Positions 42,350-50,702 of a stretch of DNA of 64,000 nucleotides are shown one piece after another. Origin of the DNA: Cyclobacteriaceae bacterium (GTDB lineage Bacteria > Bacteroidota > Bacteroidia > Cytophagales > Cyclobacteriaceae); the NCBI GenBank assembly GCA_016787605.1, contig JAEUUE010000124.1, positions 32,346 through 96,345 on the forward strand, in the 5' to 3' direction. The number at the start of each line of letters is the position of its first letter. Positions within the stretch are counted from its first letter, which is position 1. The notes under the pieces are model-generated. The model was not told the origin of the DNA. It was given only the letters and a program-made list of their open reading frames with translations, and searched no databases. Position numbers and translations under genes: made by a program.

Positions 42350-43894
42350 ATGGCACAGCAAGACGATAACCTTCTCAAGAACGTAGTATCTCACGCCAAA
42401 GAATATGGCTTCATCTTTCCCTCCAGCGAAATCTATGACGGCCTGGGGGCTGTTTACGACTATGGCCAAAACGGCGTCGAACTGAAGAATAACCTGAAGG
42501 AATACTGGTGGCGCTTCATGACCCAGCTCCACGACAATATTGTCGGCATTGACTCCGCCATCTTCATGCATCCCACCATCTGGAAAGCCTCCGGTCACGT
42601 GGATGCCTTCAATGACCCGATGGTGGATAACAAGGACTCCAAAAAGCGCTACCGGGCCGATGTGCTCATCGAGGATGCGGTGGAGAAGATGAGGGACAAG
42701 ATCGAGAAGGAAGTTGAGAAGGCGGCCAAGCGATTCGGGGAATCCTTCGACCGGGAGATGTTTATCTCCACCAACCCCCGGGTGATGGAATACACGAAGA
42801 AGATCAACGACATCAACGAGCGCCTGAAGAACGCCATGGCCAACAGCGACATGGCAGAAATGAAGCAGCTCCTCACCGACCTGGAAGTCACCGATCCGGT
42901 TTCCGGAACCCGCAACTGGACAGACGTGCGGCAGTTCAACCTGATGTTCTCCACCGAAATGGGTTCGGTGGCGGAAGAGGCCAACAAGATCTACCTGCGC
43001 CCGGAAACCGCCCAGGGCATTTTTGTCAACTTCCTCAACGTGCAAAAGACCGGGCGCATGAAGATCCCCTTCGGCATCGCCCAGATCGGAAAGGCCTTCC
43101 GCAATGAAATTGTAGCGCGTCAATTCATCTTCCGCATGCGGGAGTTCGAACAGATGGAGATGCAGTTTTTTGTGAAGCCGGGCGAAGAAATGACCTGGTA
43201 TGAGTTCTGGAAGGAAAAGCGGATGCGGTGGCACCATGCCATGGGCCTCGGTGTCGACAACTACCGGTTCCATGACCACGTCAACCTGGCGCATTACGCC
43301 AACGCGGCCTGTGATATCCAGTTTAATTTCCCCATGGGCTTCAAGGAACTGGAAGGCATCCATTCCCGCACCGACTTTGACCTGAAGAGTCACGAAAAGT
43401 ACTCCGGTAAAAAACTGCAGTACTTTGATACCGAATCCAACCAGAGCTACATTCCTTATGTGGTAGAAACATCCATCGGCCTGGACCGGCTCTTCCTTGC
43501 TACGCTGTCAAATTCCTACAAGGAGGAGAAGCTTCCGGACGGCAGCGAACGGGTCGTGTTGTCTATCCCCCCGGCACTGGCCCCGCACAAGGTGGCGGTG
43601 CTGCCCCTGGTCAAAAAGGATGGTCTTCCTGAGAAAGCCGAGACGATTCTTCACGATCTGAAGTTTGAATTCTCTTCGTACTACGAAGACAAGGACACCA
43701 TCGGAAAACGCTACCGCCGGATGGACGCCATCGGCACGCCGTTTTGCATTACCGTGGATCACCAGACGCTGCAAGACGATACGGTGACCCTGCGTAACCG
43801 CGACACCATGCAGCAGGAGCGATTGAAGATCGCCCAGTTGCGTGAGACGCTGAGCGGAAGCTGTTCGATGCTTTCCCTGCTAAAGAAGATTTAA
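42350..43894 (+). CDS. glyS: Glycine--tRNA ligase (class II, homodimeric type)
   Basis: 514 residues. Class II motifs: GFIFPSSEIYDGLGAVYDYGQNGVELKNNLKEYWW at the N-terminus, motif 2 FRNEIVARQFIFRMREFEQMEMQFFV, and motif 3 YIPYVVETSIGLDRLFLATL. The anticodon-binding domain (about 405-514) includes PHKVAVLPLVKKDGLPEKAE. A Bacteroidota-type insertion around residues 105-165 has a predicted coiled coil (EDAVEKMRDKIEKEVEKAAKRFGE). It charges tRNA-Gly with glycine in the cytosol. Confidence 0.98.
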   Translation: MAQQDDNLLKNVVSHAKEYGFIFPSSEIYDGLGAVYDYGQNGVELKNNLKEYWWRFMTQLHDNIVGIDSAIFMHPTIWKASGHVDAFNDPMVDNKDSKKRYRADVLIEDAVEKMRDKIEKEVEKAAKRFGESFDREMFISTNPRVMEYTKKINDINERLKNAMANSDMAEMKQLLTDLEVTDPVSGTRNWTDVRQFNLMFSTEMGSVAEEANKIYLRPETAQGIFVNFLNVQKTGRMKIPFGIAQIGKAFRNEIVARQFIFRMREFEQMEMQFFVKPGEEMTWYEFWKEKRMRWHHAMGLGVDNYRFHDHVNLAHYANAACDIQFNFPMGFKELEGIHSRTDFDLKSHEKYSGKKLQYFDTESNQSYIPYVVETSIGLDRLFLATLSNSYKEEKLPDGSERVVLSIPPALAPHKVAVLPLVKKDGLPEKAETILHDLKFEFSSYYEDKDTIGKRYRRMDAIGTPFCITVDHQTLQDDTVTLRNRDTMQQERLKIAQLRETLSGSCSMLSLLKKI

Positions 43895-43907
43895 AGGATA
43901 GCGGAGC

Positions 43908-43933
43908 AGAGACCTCGTCTTGACGGTCTTTTG
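43908..43933 (+). terminator. Possible glyS terminator
   Basis: AGACC (43910-43914) can pair with GGTCT (43925-43929), extended by TC/GA, followed by TTTTGG. The stem is short. The T run also serves as the -33 region of the next promoter. Confidence 0.35.
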
Positions 43934-43962
43934 GATTTGGTGTGCTTACGGTGCTATCTTTG
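43930..43962 (+). promoter_or_regulatory. Promoter of TPP-riboswitch/TonB receptor gene
   Basis: TTTG (43930-43933), 21 nt, TATCTTTG (43955-43962). The transcript would begin at about 43968, right at the 5' side of the riboswitch P1 helix, which supports both assignments. Confidence 0.6.
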
Positions 43963-43965
43963 TTC

Positions 43966-44047
43966 CCGTTAGGGGTGCCTTCAATACAAGGGCTGAGATT
44001 ATACCCAAAGAACCTGATGCCGGTAATGCGGCCGTAGGGAGGTAAAG
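43966..44047 (+). ncRNA. TPP riboswitch (THI element)
   Basis: Core elements appear in canonical order: GGGGTGCC, P3 CCTT/AAGG, CTGAGA, ATACCC, GAACCTGAT, then the P4/P5 part with GGTAATGCGG and GTAGGGA. TTA (43969-43971) with TAA (44043-44045) closes P1. Downstream, CCCCTAA (44075-44081) is complementary to TTAGGGG (43969-43975), giving an alternative pairing. A hairpin (44083-44101) ends 7 nt before the start codon with no T run, so control of translation initiation by thiamin diphosphate is likely. Confidence 0.95.
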
Positions 44048-44108
44048 TAAAAATCACCACTTTCTGCAACACGTCCCCTAATGCGTTGCCGAAGCAAACG
44101 CCAGGGAT

Positions 44109-46466
44109 ATGCGTGGCTTACTTGTAGGTCTGATGCTGATGATGGGTGCATTCGCCGCGAAGGCGCAGTTCACCATCCGGGGAACGATTCGTGACGCCGG
44201 ACTGCGGCAACCCATGCCGGGGGCCACCGTCACGCTCGACAGGGAGTACCGCGGTGCGGTCACCGATGTGGAGGGTGGATACTTGCTGTCACAGGTTTCT
44301 CCCGGAAAACACATCATGACTGTCCGTTTCGTGGGCTATGCCGCGATCACCGATACCGTGGATGTTCAGGGTGATCTAACCCTCGACTATGAGTTAGCGG
44401 AGGCCGTTTCGGAACTACGCGATGCCGTTGTGATTCACGGGACGCGGGCGGGAGAATCCACGCCCATGACGTTTGTAAGCATGGACCGCCGGGCGATCGA
44501 AAAGCAGAACTTTGGACAGGACATGCCCTTTCTTCTCAACTGGACCCCTTCCGTGGTCACAACCTCGGATGCGGGAACGGGAATTGGGTATACCGGCATT
44601 CGCGTGCGGGGAAGTGATGCCACCCGGGTCAATGTCACCATCAACGGGATTCCTTACAACGACAGCGAATCTCAATCTACCTTCTGGGTGGACATACCCG
44701 ACATCGCCTCTTCTACCAACAGCGTGCAAATACAGCGTGGGGTAGGCACTTCCACCAATGGTACTTCCACGTTCGGAGCCAGCGTGAACCTGGAGACAAC
44801 CGGGGGTGACGTTTTTCCCTATATGGACGCCATCCTGGCCGCCGGATCTTTCGGCAGCCAGCGGTTTACCATCAAAGGTGGATCAGGATGGCTGAACGAC
44901 CGGTGGTTTGTGGAAGGGAAGCTTTCTAAAATAAAGTCTGACGGGTATGTGGAACGAGCCAGTGCCGACCTCGGTTCCTATTATCTCAGGGCAGGCTACA
45001 GGACGGAGAAGACAACCCTGCAGGCCATCAGCTTTGGCGGCGCCGAGAGAACGTACCAGGCATGGTATGGAGTGGACGAAGCCACGCTTCGCGCCAACCG
45101 CCGCATGAACTATGCCGGCGCCATCTACGATTCGCTGGGAAATATCTCGCGTTACTATGAGAACCAGGTCGATGATTACCGTCAGGATCATGGACAACTA
45201 CACCTTGCGCATCAATTTTCATCCAGCTGGCAAGCCAAGATGGCCGTCCACCTGACGTATGGCCGCGGGTATTATGAGGAATACCAGCAAAGCCGGCCAT
45301 TTGCCTCGGTAGGTCTACCGGATTATCAGGGAAAGACGTCGTCCGACATGGTGGTTCAAAAGTGGCTCGACAACTATTTCTATGGAACCACCTTCGAGGT
45401 TCAGCATATCCGCCCGCTGTCCACGTTCCTCCTCGGTGGCGCACTGAGTGAGTATGCACCCGCCCGGCACTTTGGCCGCGTCACCTGGGCAGAAGTATCC
45501 GGCGCCGTTACCCCGGGCTACCAGTACTACGATGGACAGTCCAGGAAGGGAGAGAGGAACATCTACCTGAAATGGAACTATAAATGGACAAGTCGCCTGA
45601 GTTCATTTGTCGATATGCAGTACCGGGGTGTTGCCTATACCACCAACGGTACGCGGGATGACCAAAGCGCTTACGACATAAGCGATTCGTTCCACTTCTT
45701 CAATCCAAAAGCGGGCATGACCTATCTCCTGGGAGACGGACGAGGCGCCAGCACGCTGTTGTATGCCTCCTACGCCATTGCCAACCGGGAGCCAACCCGG
45801 TCCGACTACCTGGAAGGGACGACCAAACCCCGTTCAGAACAACTGTACAACCTGGAGGTGGGGACGCGGCGAAAATCACTTCGGTATACGCTCGATGTGA
45901 ATTACTTCCTGATGCAATACAAGGATCAGCTGGTGCAAACGGGTGCCCTCGATAATGCCGGTTACCCGATCCGGGCCAACGTGGGCCGCAGTTTTCGTAC
46001 CGGCGTAGAAATCAACGGAACATGGCAGCTTTCGAAGGCGTGGACCTGGAATGCCAATTTCACCTGGAGCGTAAATCAAAACCGCGACTACGTCGTTTTT
46101 GAAAATAATCAGCCGGTGACCCGAAACACCACCATTATCCTGTCTCCGCCTGTGGTGGCAGCCGGCCAGCTCGCCTGGAAGCCACTCCCCGGGTTGGAAG
46201 CCGCCTGGCTCTCCAAGTATGTGGGAAGGCAGAATCTGGATAACGCCGAGACAGCAGGAGTGAGCCTGAGCGATTACTGGATTAATGACCTGCGGTTTAC
46301 CTATGAACTATTGCCCGCGGGAATCCGGGGGATAACGCTCTCGCTGCTGATTAACAATGTGTTTGATGTGCTCTACGCTTCCAATGGCTACAGCTACGCC
46401 GGCGTTCCCTATTTCTACCCGCAAGCCGGCCGTAATTTTATGGCCATGATGACCATCCGGTTGTAA
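44109..46466 (+). CDS. TonB-dependent receptor, TPP-regulated (probable thiamin-compound uptake)
   Basis: 785 residues. Signal peptide MRGLLVGLMLMMGAFAAKAQ, then a CarboxypepD-reg-like domain (IRGTIRDAGLRQPMPGATVTL, 22-105). A TonB plug follows (GIRVRGSDATRVNVTINGIPYNDSESQSTFWVDIPD) and a 22-strand barrel ends in YFYPQAGRNFMAMMTIRL with the terminal aromatic/hydrophobic pattern. Because a TPP riboswitch precedes it, it probably imports thiamin or a precursor across the outer membrane, as proposed for riboswitch-controlled TonB receptors of other Bacteroidota. No thi genes or inner-membrane transporter are adjacent. Confidence 0.94.
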   Translation: MRGLLVGLMLMMGAFAAKAQFTIRGTIRDAGLRQPMPGATVTLDREYRGAVTDVEGGYLLSQVSPGKHIMTVRFVGYAAITDTVDVQGDLTLDYELAEAVSELRDAVVIHGTRAGESTPMTFVSMDRRAIEKQNFGQDMPFLLNWTPSVVTTSDAGTGIGYTGIRVRGSDATRVNVTINGIPYNDSESQSTFWVDIPDIASSTNSVQIQRGVGTSTNGTSTFGASVNLETTGGDVFPYMDAILAAGSFGSQRFTIKGGSGWLNDRWFVEGKLSKIKSDGYVERASADLGSYYLRAGYRTEKTTLQAISFGGAERTYQAWYGVDEATLRANRRMNYAGAIYDSLGNISRYYENQVDDYRQDHGQLHLAHQFSSSWQAKMAVHLTYGRGYYEEYQQSRPFASVGLPDYQGKTSSDMVVQKWLDNYFYGTTFEVQHIRPLSTFLLGGALSEYAPARHFGRVTWAEVSGAVTPGYQYYDGQSRKGERNIYLKWNYKWTSRLSSFVDMQYRGVAYTTNGTRDDQSAYDISDSFHFFNPKAGMTYLLGDGRGASTLLYASYAIANREPTRSDYLEGTTKPRSEQLYNLEVGTRRKSLRYTLDVNYFLMQYKDQLVQTGALDNAGYPIRANVGRSFRTGVEINGTWQLSKAWTWNANFTWSVNQNRDYVVFENNQPVTRNTTIILSPPVVAAGQLAWKPLPGLEAAWLSKYVGRQNLDNAETAGVSLSDYWINDLRFTYELLPAGIRGITLSLLINNVFDVLYASNGYSYAGVPYFYPQAGRNFMAMMTIRL

Positions 46467-46469
46467 TCG

Positions 46470-47312
46470 CTAGGCAGTGGCCAAAGCCGTCACGTATCGA
46501 TCCTTCCCGTCAAGGTCCTGGTGAATGGTGACATCGGAGTAGCCGGCATCCCGAACTGTATCGGCGGTCATCCGGCTCAGGGCTTCATTGATTTCCATAC
46601 ACAGGAGGCCTCCGGGTTTCAAAATCAGTTTGGCCTTCTGAGCCAGCACACGGTGAAAGATCATGGAGTTATCATCAGGCACAAACAGCGCCCGGTGAGG
46701 TTCGAATCCCGTCACCTGGATATCCATGGTTACCCGTTCCGCTTCACGGATATAGGGCGGATTGCTGACCACGATATCCATGGCGGGGAAGGATAGTTCT
46801 TCTGTCAGGATGTCGTGCTGCTGAAAATTCACTGCGGCATGGAGTTGCCTGGCGTTATCCCTGGCTACCGAAAGGGCGTGGGCGTCCACCTCCGTGGCGA
46901 ATACGTTGGCATGAGGCAACTCAAGGGCAAGGGTAATGGCAATGCACCCGCTTCCGGTACCGACATCCAGCAGGGAGCCGCTGAATTCTTTTCCCGCATG
47001 ATGGACGACCTTCTCGACGATCCATTCGGTCTCCGGCCGGGGGATAAGTACCGCAGAACTTACACGGAACCTCCTCCCGTAGAAATAACCGTGACCCAGG
47101 ATGTACTGTAAAGGTTCTCCGGCGTTCAGTCGCTTTAGCTCCTGCTCAAAGTGGCGGGGTAATAACGGGATCTCTTTTCCGGTCAGCAGATCAGCTGCTT
47201 TAAGACCGGTCCGTTCTTCCAGCAACCATCGGATGGCAGCCCGCTTCTCTTCCTCAGGAAGGGTACGCGTAAACGCCTGGAGAAGCTGGTCGTACAATTC
47301 GCGGCTGTGCAT
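46470..47312 (-). CDS. prmC: Peptide chain release factor N5-glutamine methyltransferase
   Basis: 280 residues from the ATG at 47312 (a GTG one codon earlier is possible). N-terminal helical domain 1-85 with LNAGEPLQYILGHGYFYGRRFRVSSAVLIPRPETEWIVE. SAM motif LLDVGTGSGCIAITLALELP. Catalytic NPPY in MDIVVSNPPYIREAE. It methylates the Gln of the GGQ loop in RF1/RF2. It is convergent with the TonB receptor gene (3-nt gap) and divergent from ribD. Confidence 0.97.
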   Translation of the reverse strand: MHSRELYDQLLQAFTRTLPEEEKRAAIRWLLEERTGLKAADLLTGKEIPLLPRHFEQELKRLNAGEPLQYILGHGYFYGRRFRVSSAVLIPRPETEWIVEKVVHHAGKEFSGSLLDVGTGSGCIAITLALELPHANVFATEVDAHALSVARDNARQLHAAVNFQQHDILTEELSFPAMDIVVSNPPYIREAERVTMDIQVTGFEPHRALFVPDDNSMIFHRVLAQKAKLILKPGGLLCMEINEALSRMTADTVRDAGYSDVTIHQDLDGKDRYVTALATA

Positions 47313-47386
47313 CACGCAAGTGTAGCAATCCTTCCTGAATTATCACCCATTTGTTTTGAGTTTCCCGATTGGCCAACTTTCGAACT

Positions 47387-48421
47387 GTGGAACGGGATGA
47401 AAAATACATGCGACGTGCCATGGAATTGGCGGGATGGGGACTTGGCTCCGTAAGCCCGAACCCGATGGTCGGCTGCGTCATTGTCCATGATGACCAGATC
47501 ATCGGGGAGGGATGGCACCGGAAATTTGGCGGCCCCCATGCCGAAGTCCATGCGATCAACCAGGTCGCCGATTCTTCGTTGCTGCCTGCGTCCACCGTTT
47601 ATGTCAACCTGGAACCGTGCTCACATTTCGGTAAAACTCCGCCTTGTGCCGATTTGCTCGTGGAAAAGCAGGTGAAGCGGGTGGTGATTGCGAACCGGGA
47701 TCCAAATCCTCAGGTAGCCGGCAGGGGTATTGATCGCCTGCGCTCGGCGGGAGTGGAAGTAACCGAAGGCCTGCTGGAGAAAGAAGGTCGCTGGCTGAAC
47801 CGCCGGTTCTTTATTAACATGGAGAGGCAGATGCCTTATGTGATCCTGAAATGGGCGGAAAGTGCCGACGGCTTTATGGCTTCGTCGTCCCGGGCACCCG
47901 TGTGGATCAGCAACGAGCGGTCGCGCCAGCGGGTCCACCAATGGCGGGCAGAAGAGGATGCCGTCCTCGTGGGAGCCGGTACCGCTCAGTCCGATAATCC
48001 GCGCTTGAATGTGCGAGACTGGACGGGGCGCAATCCGGTACGCGTAGTGTTTGATCCCAACCTTCGGCTTCCTTCCGGGCTGCATCTTTTTGACGGGTCG
48101 CAGTCAACGCTATGCTATAATCACTTGCGTACGGAGACAAAGCCAGGCGTTGCGTTCATCCAGGTGAGCGAGCAGGATTTCCTTTCCGGGGTAATGGCCG
48201 ACCTGCTTAAAAGAAACATCGGCTCGGTGATGGTGGAAGGAGGGCCCTATACGCTTCAGAAATTTTTGGAAGCTGGCCTCTGGCATGAGGCAAGAGTTTT
48301 CCGTTCAAAACAAACCCTGACCGATGGGGTGGCAGCTCCGCGTTTGGAAGGCCCTGCTTTTCATACGGATGATGCCACAGGAGATCGGCTGTCCATTTAC
48401 CTGAACAGCAGCAGTCATTAG
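47387..48421 (+). CDS. ribD: Bifunctional riboflavin deaminase/reductase RibD
   Basis: 344 residues if translation starts at the GTG 47387 (ERDEKYMRRAMELA follows, the family's usual beginning); TTG 47369 or ATG 47408 are alternatives. The deaminase domain has zinc ligands in GPHAEVHAI and PCSHFGKTPPC. The reductase domain (about 145-340) includes YVILKWAESADGFMA, VLVGAGTAQSDNPRLNVR and SVMVEGGPYTLQKFL. It carries out steps 2 and 3 of riboflavin synthesis. It overlaps the convergent gene downstream by 4 nt. Confidence 0.95.
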   Translation: MERDEKYMRRAMELAGWGLGSVSPNPMVGCVIVHDDQIIGEGWHRKFGGPHAEVHAINQVADSSLLPASTVYVNLEPCSHFGKTPPCADLLVEKQVKRVVIANRDPNPQVAGRGIDRLRSAGVEVTEGLLEKEGRWLNRRFFINMERQMPYVILKWAESADGFMASSSRAPVWISNERSRQRVHQWRAEEDAVLVGAGTAQSDNPRLNVRDWTGRNPVRVVFDPNLRLPSGLHLFDGSQSTLCYNHLRTETKPGVAFIQVSEQDFLSGVMADLLKRNIGSVMVEGGPYTLQKFLEAGLWHEARVFRSKQTLTDGVAAPRLEGPAFHTDDATGDRLSIYLNSSSH

Positions 48422-48897
48422 AACTTGATCACCAGTTTCAGCTGGGTGCCCGTCACATAAAGTCGGGGTCCCTGAAGGTGGTACGCATGCCGCTCATTGA
48501 ATTGATCAATGGCATGCTGGGCGTTCCGTCGATAACTTTTGCCGAGCGGAATGGAAACGCCGATGAGGGCAGCGCCGGCCGCGGCAAAACCCCATTCGGG
48601 GTTCCCTCCAATCACGGCAGAAGCTGTGGGAATGATGATGAGTCCGGCTCCTGCAAATCCAAGAATCCCCGACCAGGTGCTCTGACGACGGGCCCGCTTG
48701 AATTCTTTGTAAGCCTGGGGATGGTCGAAAAGAATCTGACTGACCTGTTTGGGGGTCACCTGGTAAACCGCGGTGTCTTTTTCATACTCGAAATGGGCCC
48801 CGCCAAAGGTGCGATACATCACCAATTTGTCCTGGGCATACCCCGATGACGCCATGGCCAGCAGGAGGACCAGCGAGAAGCAGAAGGATGGTCGCAT
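48418..48897 (-). CDS. Exported/membrane protein of unknown function
   Basis: 159 residues. MRPSFCFSLVLLLAMASSGYAQ is a signal peptide. A polar region (TFGGAHFEYEKDTAVYQVTPKQVSQILFDHPQAYKEFKRARRQS) is followed by two hydrophobic segments (GILGFAGAGLIIIPTASAVIGG, WGFAAAGAALIGVSIPLG), then HAIDQFNERHAYHLQGPRLYVTGTQLKLVIKF. I do not recognise a named family, though the layout occurs in Bacteroidota hypothetical proteins. It begins 3 bp after the superoxide dismutase stop, so they are co-transcribed. Confidence 0.75.
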   Translation of the reverse strand: MRPSFCFSLVLLLAMASSGYAQDKLVMYRTFGGAHFEYEKDTAVYQVTPKQVSQILFDHPQAYKEFKRARRQSTWSGILGFAGAGLIIIPTASAVIGGNPEWGFAAAGAALIGVSIPLGKSYRRNAQHAIDQFNERHAYHLQGPRLYVTGTQLKLVIKF

Positions 48898-48900
48898 GCG

Positions 48901-49602
48901 TTAACCGAGTCGTTTGGCCACCTCTTCCCAGTTCACCACCGACCACCAGTTGGCAATGTAATCGGCTCGCTTGTTCTGGTACTTGAGGTAGTACGCGTGC
49001 TCCCACACATCCAGCGCGAGAATGGGGGTTCCTTTCAGTTCGCTAAGATCCATGAGCGGATTATCCTGGTTGGGTGTTGACCCAATCTTGAGCTTACCCT
49101 GGTCGCTGACCAGCCAGGCCCACCCGGAACCGAAGCGCCCCATGGCAGTGATTGTAAACTGTTCCTTGAATTTTTCTACCGAACCAAACGCCTGGGTCAG
49201 TGCCTCGGCAATTTTTCCGGAAGGAGCTCCGGCGGATGGCTTCATCACTTGCCAGAAGAAATTGTGATTCCAGGCCCCACCCCCATTGTTTCTCGCCTTG
49301 TCGGACAGTTTGGAAGCATTGGCAAAGAATTCCGTTTCCGAACCGAAGCCGAGGGACTTGGCCGCGATTTCATCGTTGACATTCTTGATGTAGGCGGTGT
49401 GGTGACGGCTGTAATGGATTTCCATGGTGAGCGCATCGATGTGGGGTTCCAGCGCACTGTATCCATACGGAAGGGGAACTTGAGCAAAAGTAAACGAAGG
49501 CGAAGCGCCCTCGGCAGGAGCAGAGGCAGCAACCAGGCTGGAGCCAAGCGACAACGCGGTGGTGGCCTTGATCGAATCCCTGACAAATGTTCTGCGGTTC
49601 AT
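48901..49602 (-). CDS. Fe/Mn superoxide dismutase with Tat-type signal
   Basis: 233 residues, about 35 longer than cytosolic SODs. The extra N-terminus MNRRTFVRDSIKATTALSLGSSLVAASAPAEG has a twin-arginine motif (RRTFV) and a hydrophobic core, so the folded enzyme should be exported. Metal ligands are His63 (EIHYSRHH), His113 (WNHNFFW), Asp198 and His202 (DVWEHAYY). Fe versus Mn preference cannot be settled by eye. It dismutates superoxide outside the cytosol and is followed by a small exported protein gene. Confidence 0.94.
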   Translation of the reverse strand: MNRRTFVRDSIKATTALSLGSSLVAASAPAEGASPSFTFAQVPLPYGYSALEPHIDALTMEIHYSRHHTAYIKNVNDEIAAKSLGFGSETEFFANASKLSDKARNNGGGAWNHNFFWQVMKPSAGAPSGKIAEALTQAFGSVEKFKEQFTITAMGRFGSGWAWLVSDQGKLKIGSTPNQDNPLMDLSELKGTPILALDVWEHAYYLKYQNKRADYIANWWSVVNWEEVAKRLG

Positions 49603-49724
49603 ATCGCGACAGTTTGATGGTGTAGTTTACCCGGGCAAATTCCGGACCGAAATCGATCGAAGGCCGGTTTTACAACGGGAAAGTTACCCAAAAAATACAT
49701 AGCTTCGTAAACGATACTTTGCCT

Positions 49725-50696
49725 ATGGAGGAAGCCTTGTACGATCAAATCCCTTCGCTTGATCTCGCCGATTTTACCAGCGGCGACCCGGCACGGAAGA
49801 AGAAATTTGTCAGCGATCTCGGTGCAGCCTACCACACCATTGGCTTTGTCGCTGTGCGCAATCATTTCCTTGACGAGGAGATCTCGCGAAAACTGTACGA
49901 TGTAATCAAGCGTTTCTTTGCGCTCCCGGATGACATCAAGAAGAAATATGAGATCCCCGGTCTATCGGGTCAGCGCGGCTACATAGGAAAGGGAAAGGAA
50001 CATGCCAAAGGCCGCAATACAGGCGACTTGAAGGAGTTCTATCATGTCGGTCAGGAAGTCATCGGTCATGACCCGATCAAGGCGGAGTACCCGGACAACG
50101 TTTGGCCTGAAGAAATCAAGGAGTTCAAGGAAGTCAGCCTGGAAGTTTACCGGCAGTTGGAGAGGACGGGGGTGGAAATGCTTCGGGCTATCGCCCTGTA
50201 CCTGGGACTTCCTGAAAATTACTTTGATGCCAAGGTCAAGCACGGGAATAGCATCCTTCGTCCCATTCATTACTACCCCATTGAAAATCCTGATGCAGTC
50301 CCCGCGGATGCCGTGCGGGCCGCCGAGCATGGAGACATTAACCTCATTACCCTGCTGATGGGTGCCAGCGCGGATGGTCTGCAGGTGCTTCGCCGCGACG
50401 GAAAGTGGATACCCATCACGGCGTTGCCCGAGCAGCTCGTCGTCAATGTGGGTGACATGCTGGAGCGACTCACCAACAAAAAACTGAAATCCACGATCCA
50501 CCGGGTCGTCAACCCACCCCGGCACCTGATGAATACCCCGCGCTATTCGATCCCCTTCTTCATGCACCCCCGCAGTGAAATGAGTTTGGCTGCACTGCCC
50601 GGTTGTGTCGATGCTACCCATCCGAAACTGTGGGAGGACATTACGGCCGGCGATTTTCTTAACCAGCGCCTGAGAGAGATCGGCCTGAAAAAGTAG
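49725..50696 (+). CDS. Isopenicillin N synthase-like 2-oxoglutarate/Fe(II) oxygenase
   Basis: 323 residues from the ATG at 49725. The DIOX_N domain starts IPSLDLADFTSGD, followed by FVAVRNHFLDEEISRKLYDVIKRFFALP. The facial triad is His202-x-Asp204 (EHGDINLIT) and His259 (STIHRVV). The 2-oxoglutarate-binding Arg-x-Ser is R273-Y-S275. Substrate unknown; bacterial homologues are uncharacterised oxygenases. The upstream -7-like ATACTTTG ends 3 nt before the ATG. A chromate-transporter-type gene starts 6 nt after the stop, so the two are coupled. Confidence 0.92.
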   Translation: MEEALYDQIPSLDLADFTSGDPARKKKFVSDLGAAYHTIGFVAVRNHFLDEEISRKLYDVIKRFFALPDDIKKKYEIPGLSGQRGYIGKGKEHAKGRNTGDLKEFYHVGQEVIGHDPIKAEYPDNVWPEEIKEFKEVSLEVYRQLERTGVEMLRAIALYLGLPENYFDAKVKHGNSILRPIHYYPIENPDAVPADAVRAAEHGDINLITLLMGASADGLQVLRRDGKWIPITALPEQLVVNVGDMLERLTNKKLKSTIHRVVNPPRHLMNTPRYSIPFFMHPRSEMSLAALPGCVDATHPKLWEDITAGDFLNQRLREIGLKK

Positions 50697-50702
50697 GGGC
50701 AG

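Noticed and set aside
42275-43393. 372-codon open frame antisense to glyS
   Set aside because: It mirrors conserved glyS codons, and its His/Val-rich translation matches no family.
43908-44108. Intrinsic terminator as the TPP expression platform
   Set aside because: No hairpin followed by a T tract lies between the aptamer and the ATG. Translational control fits better.
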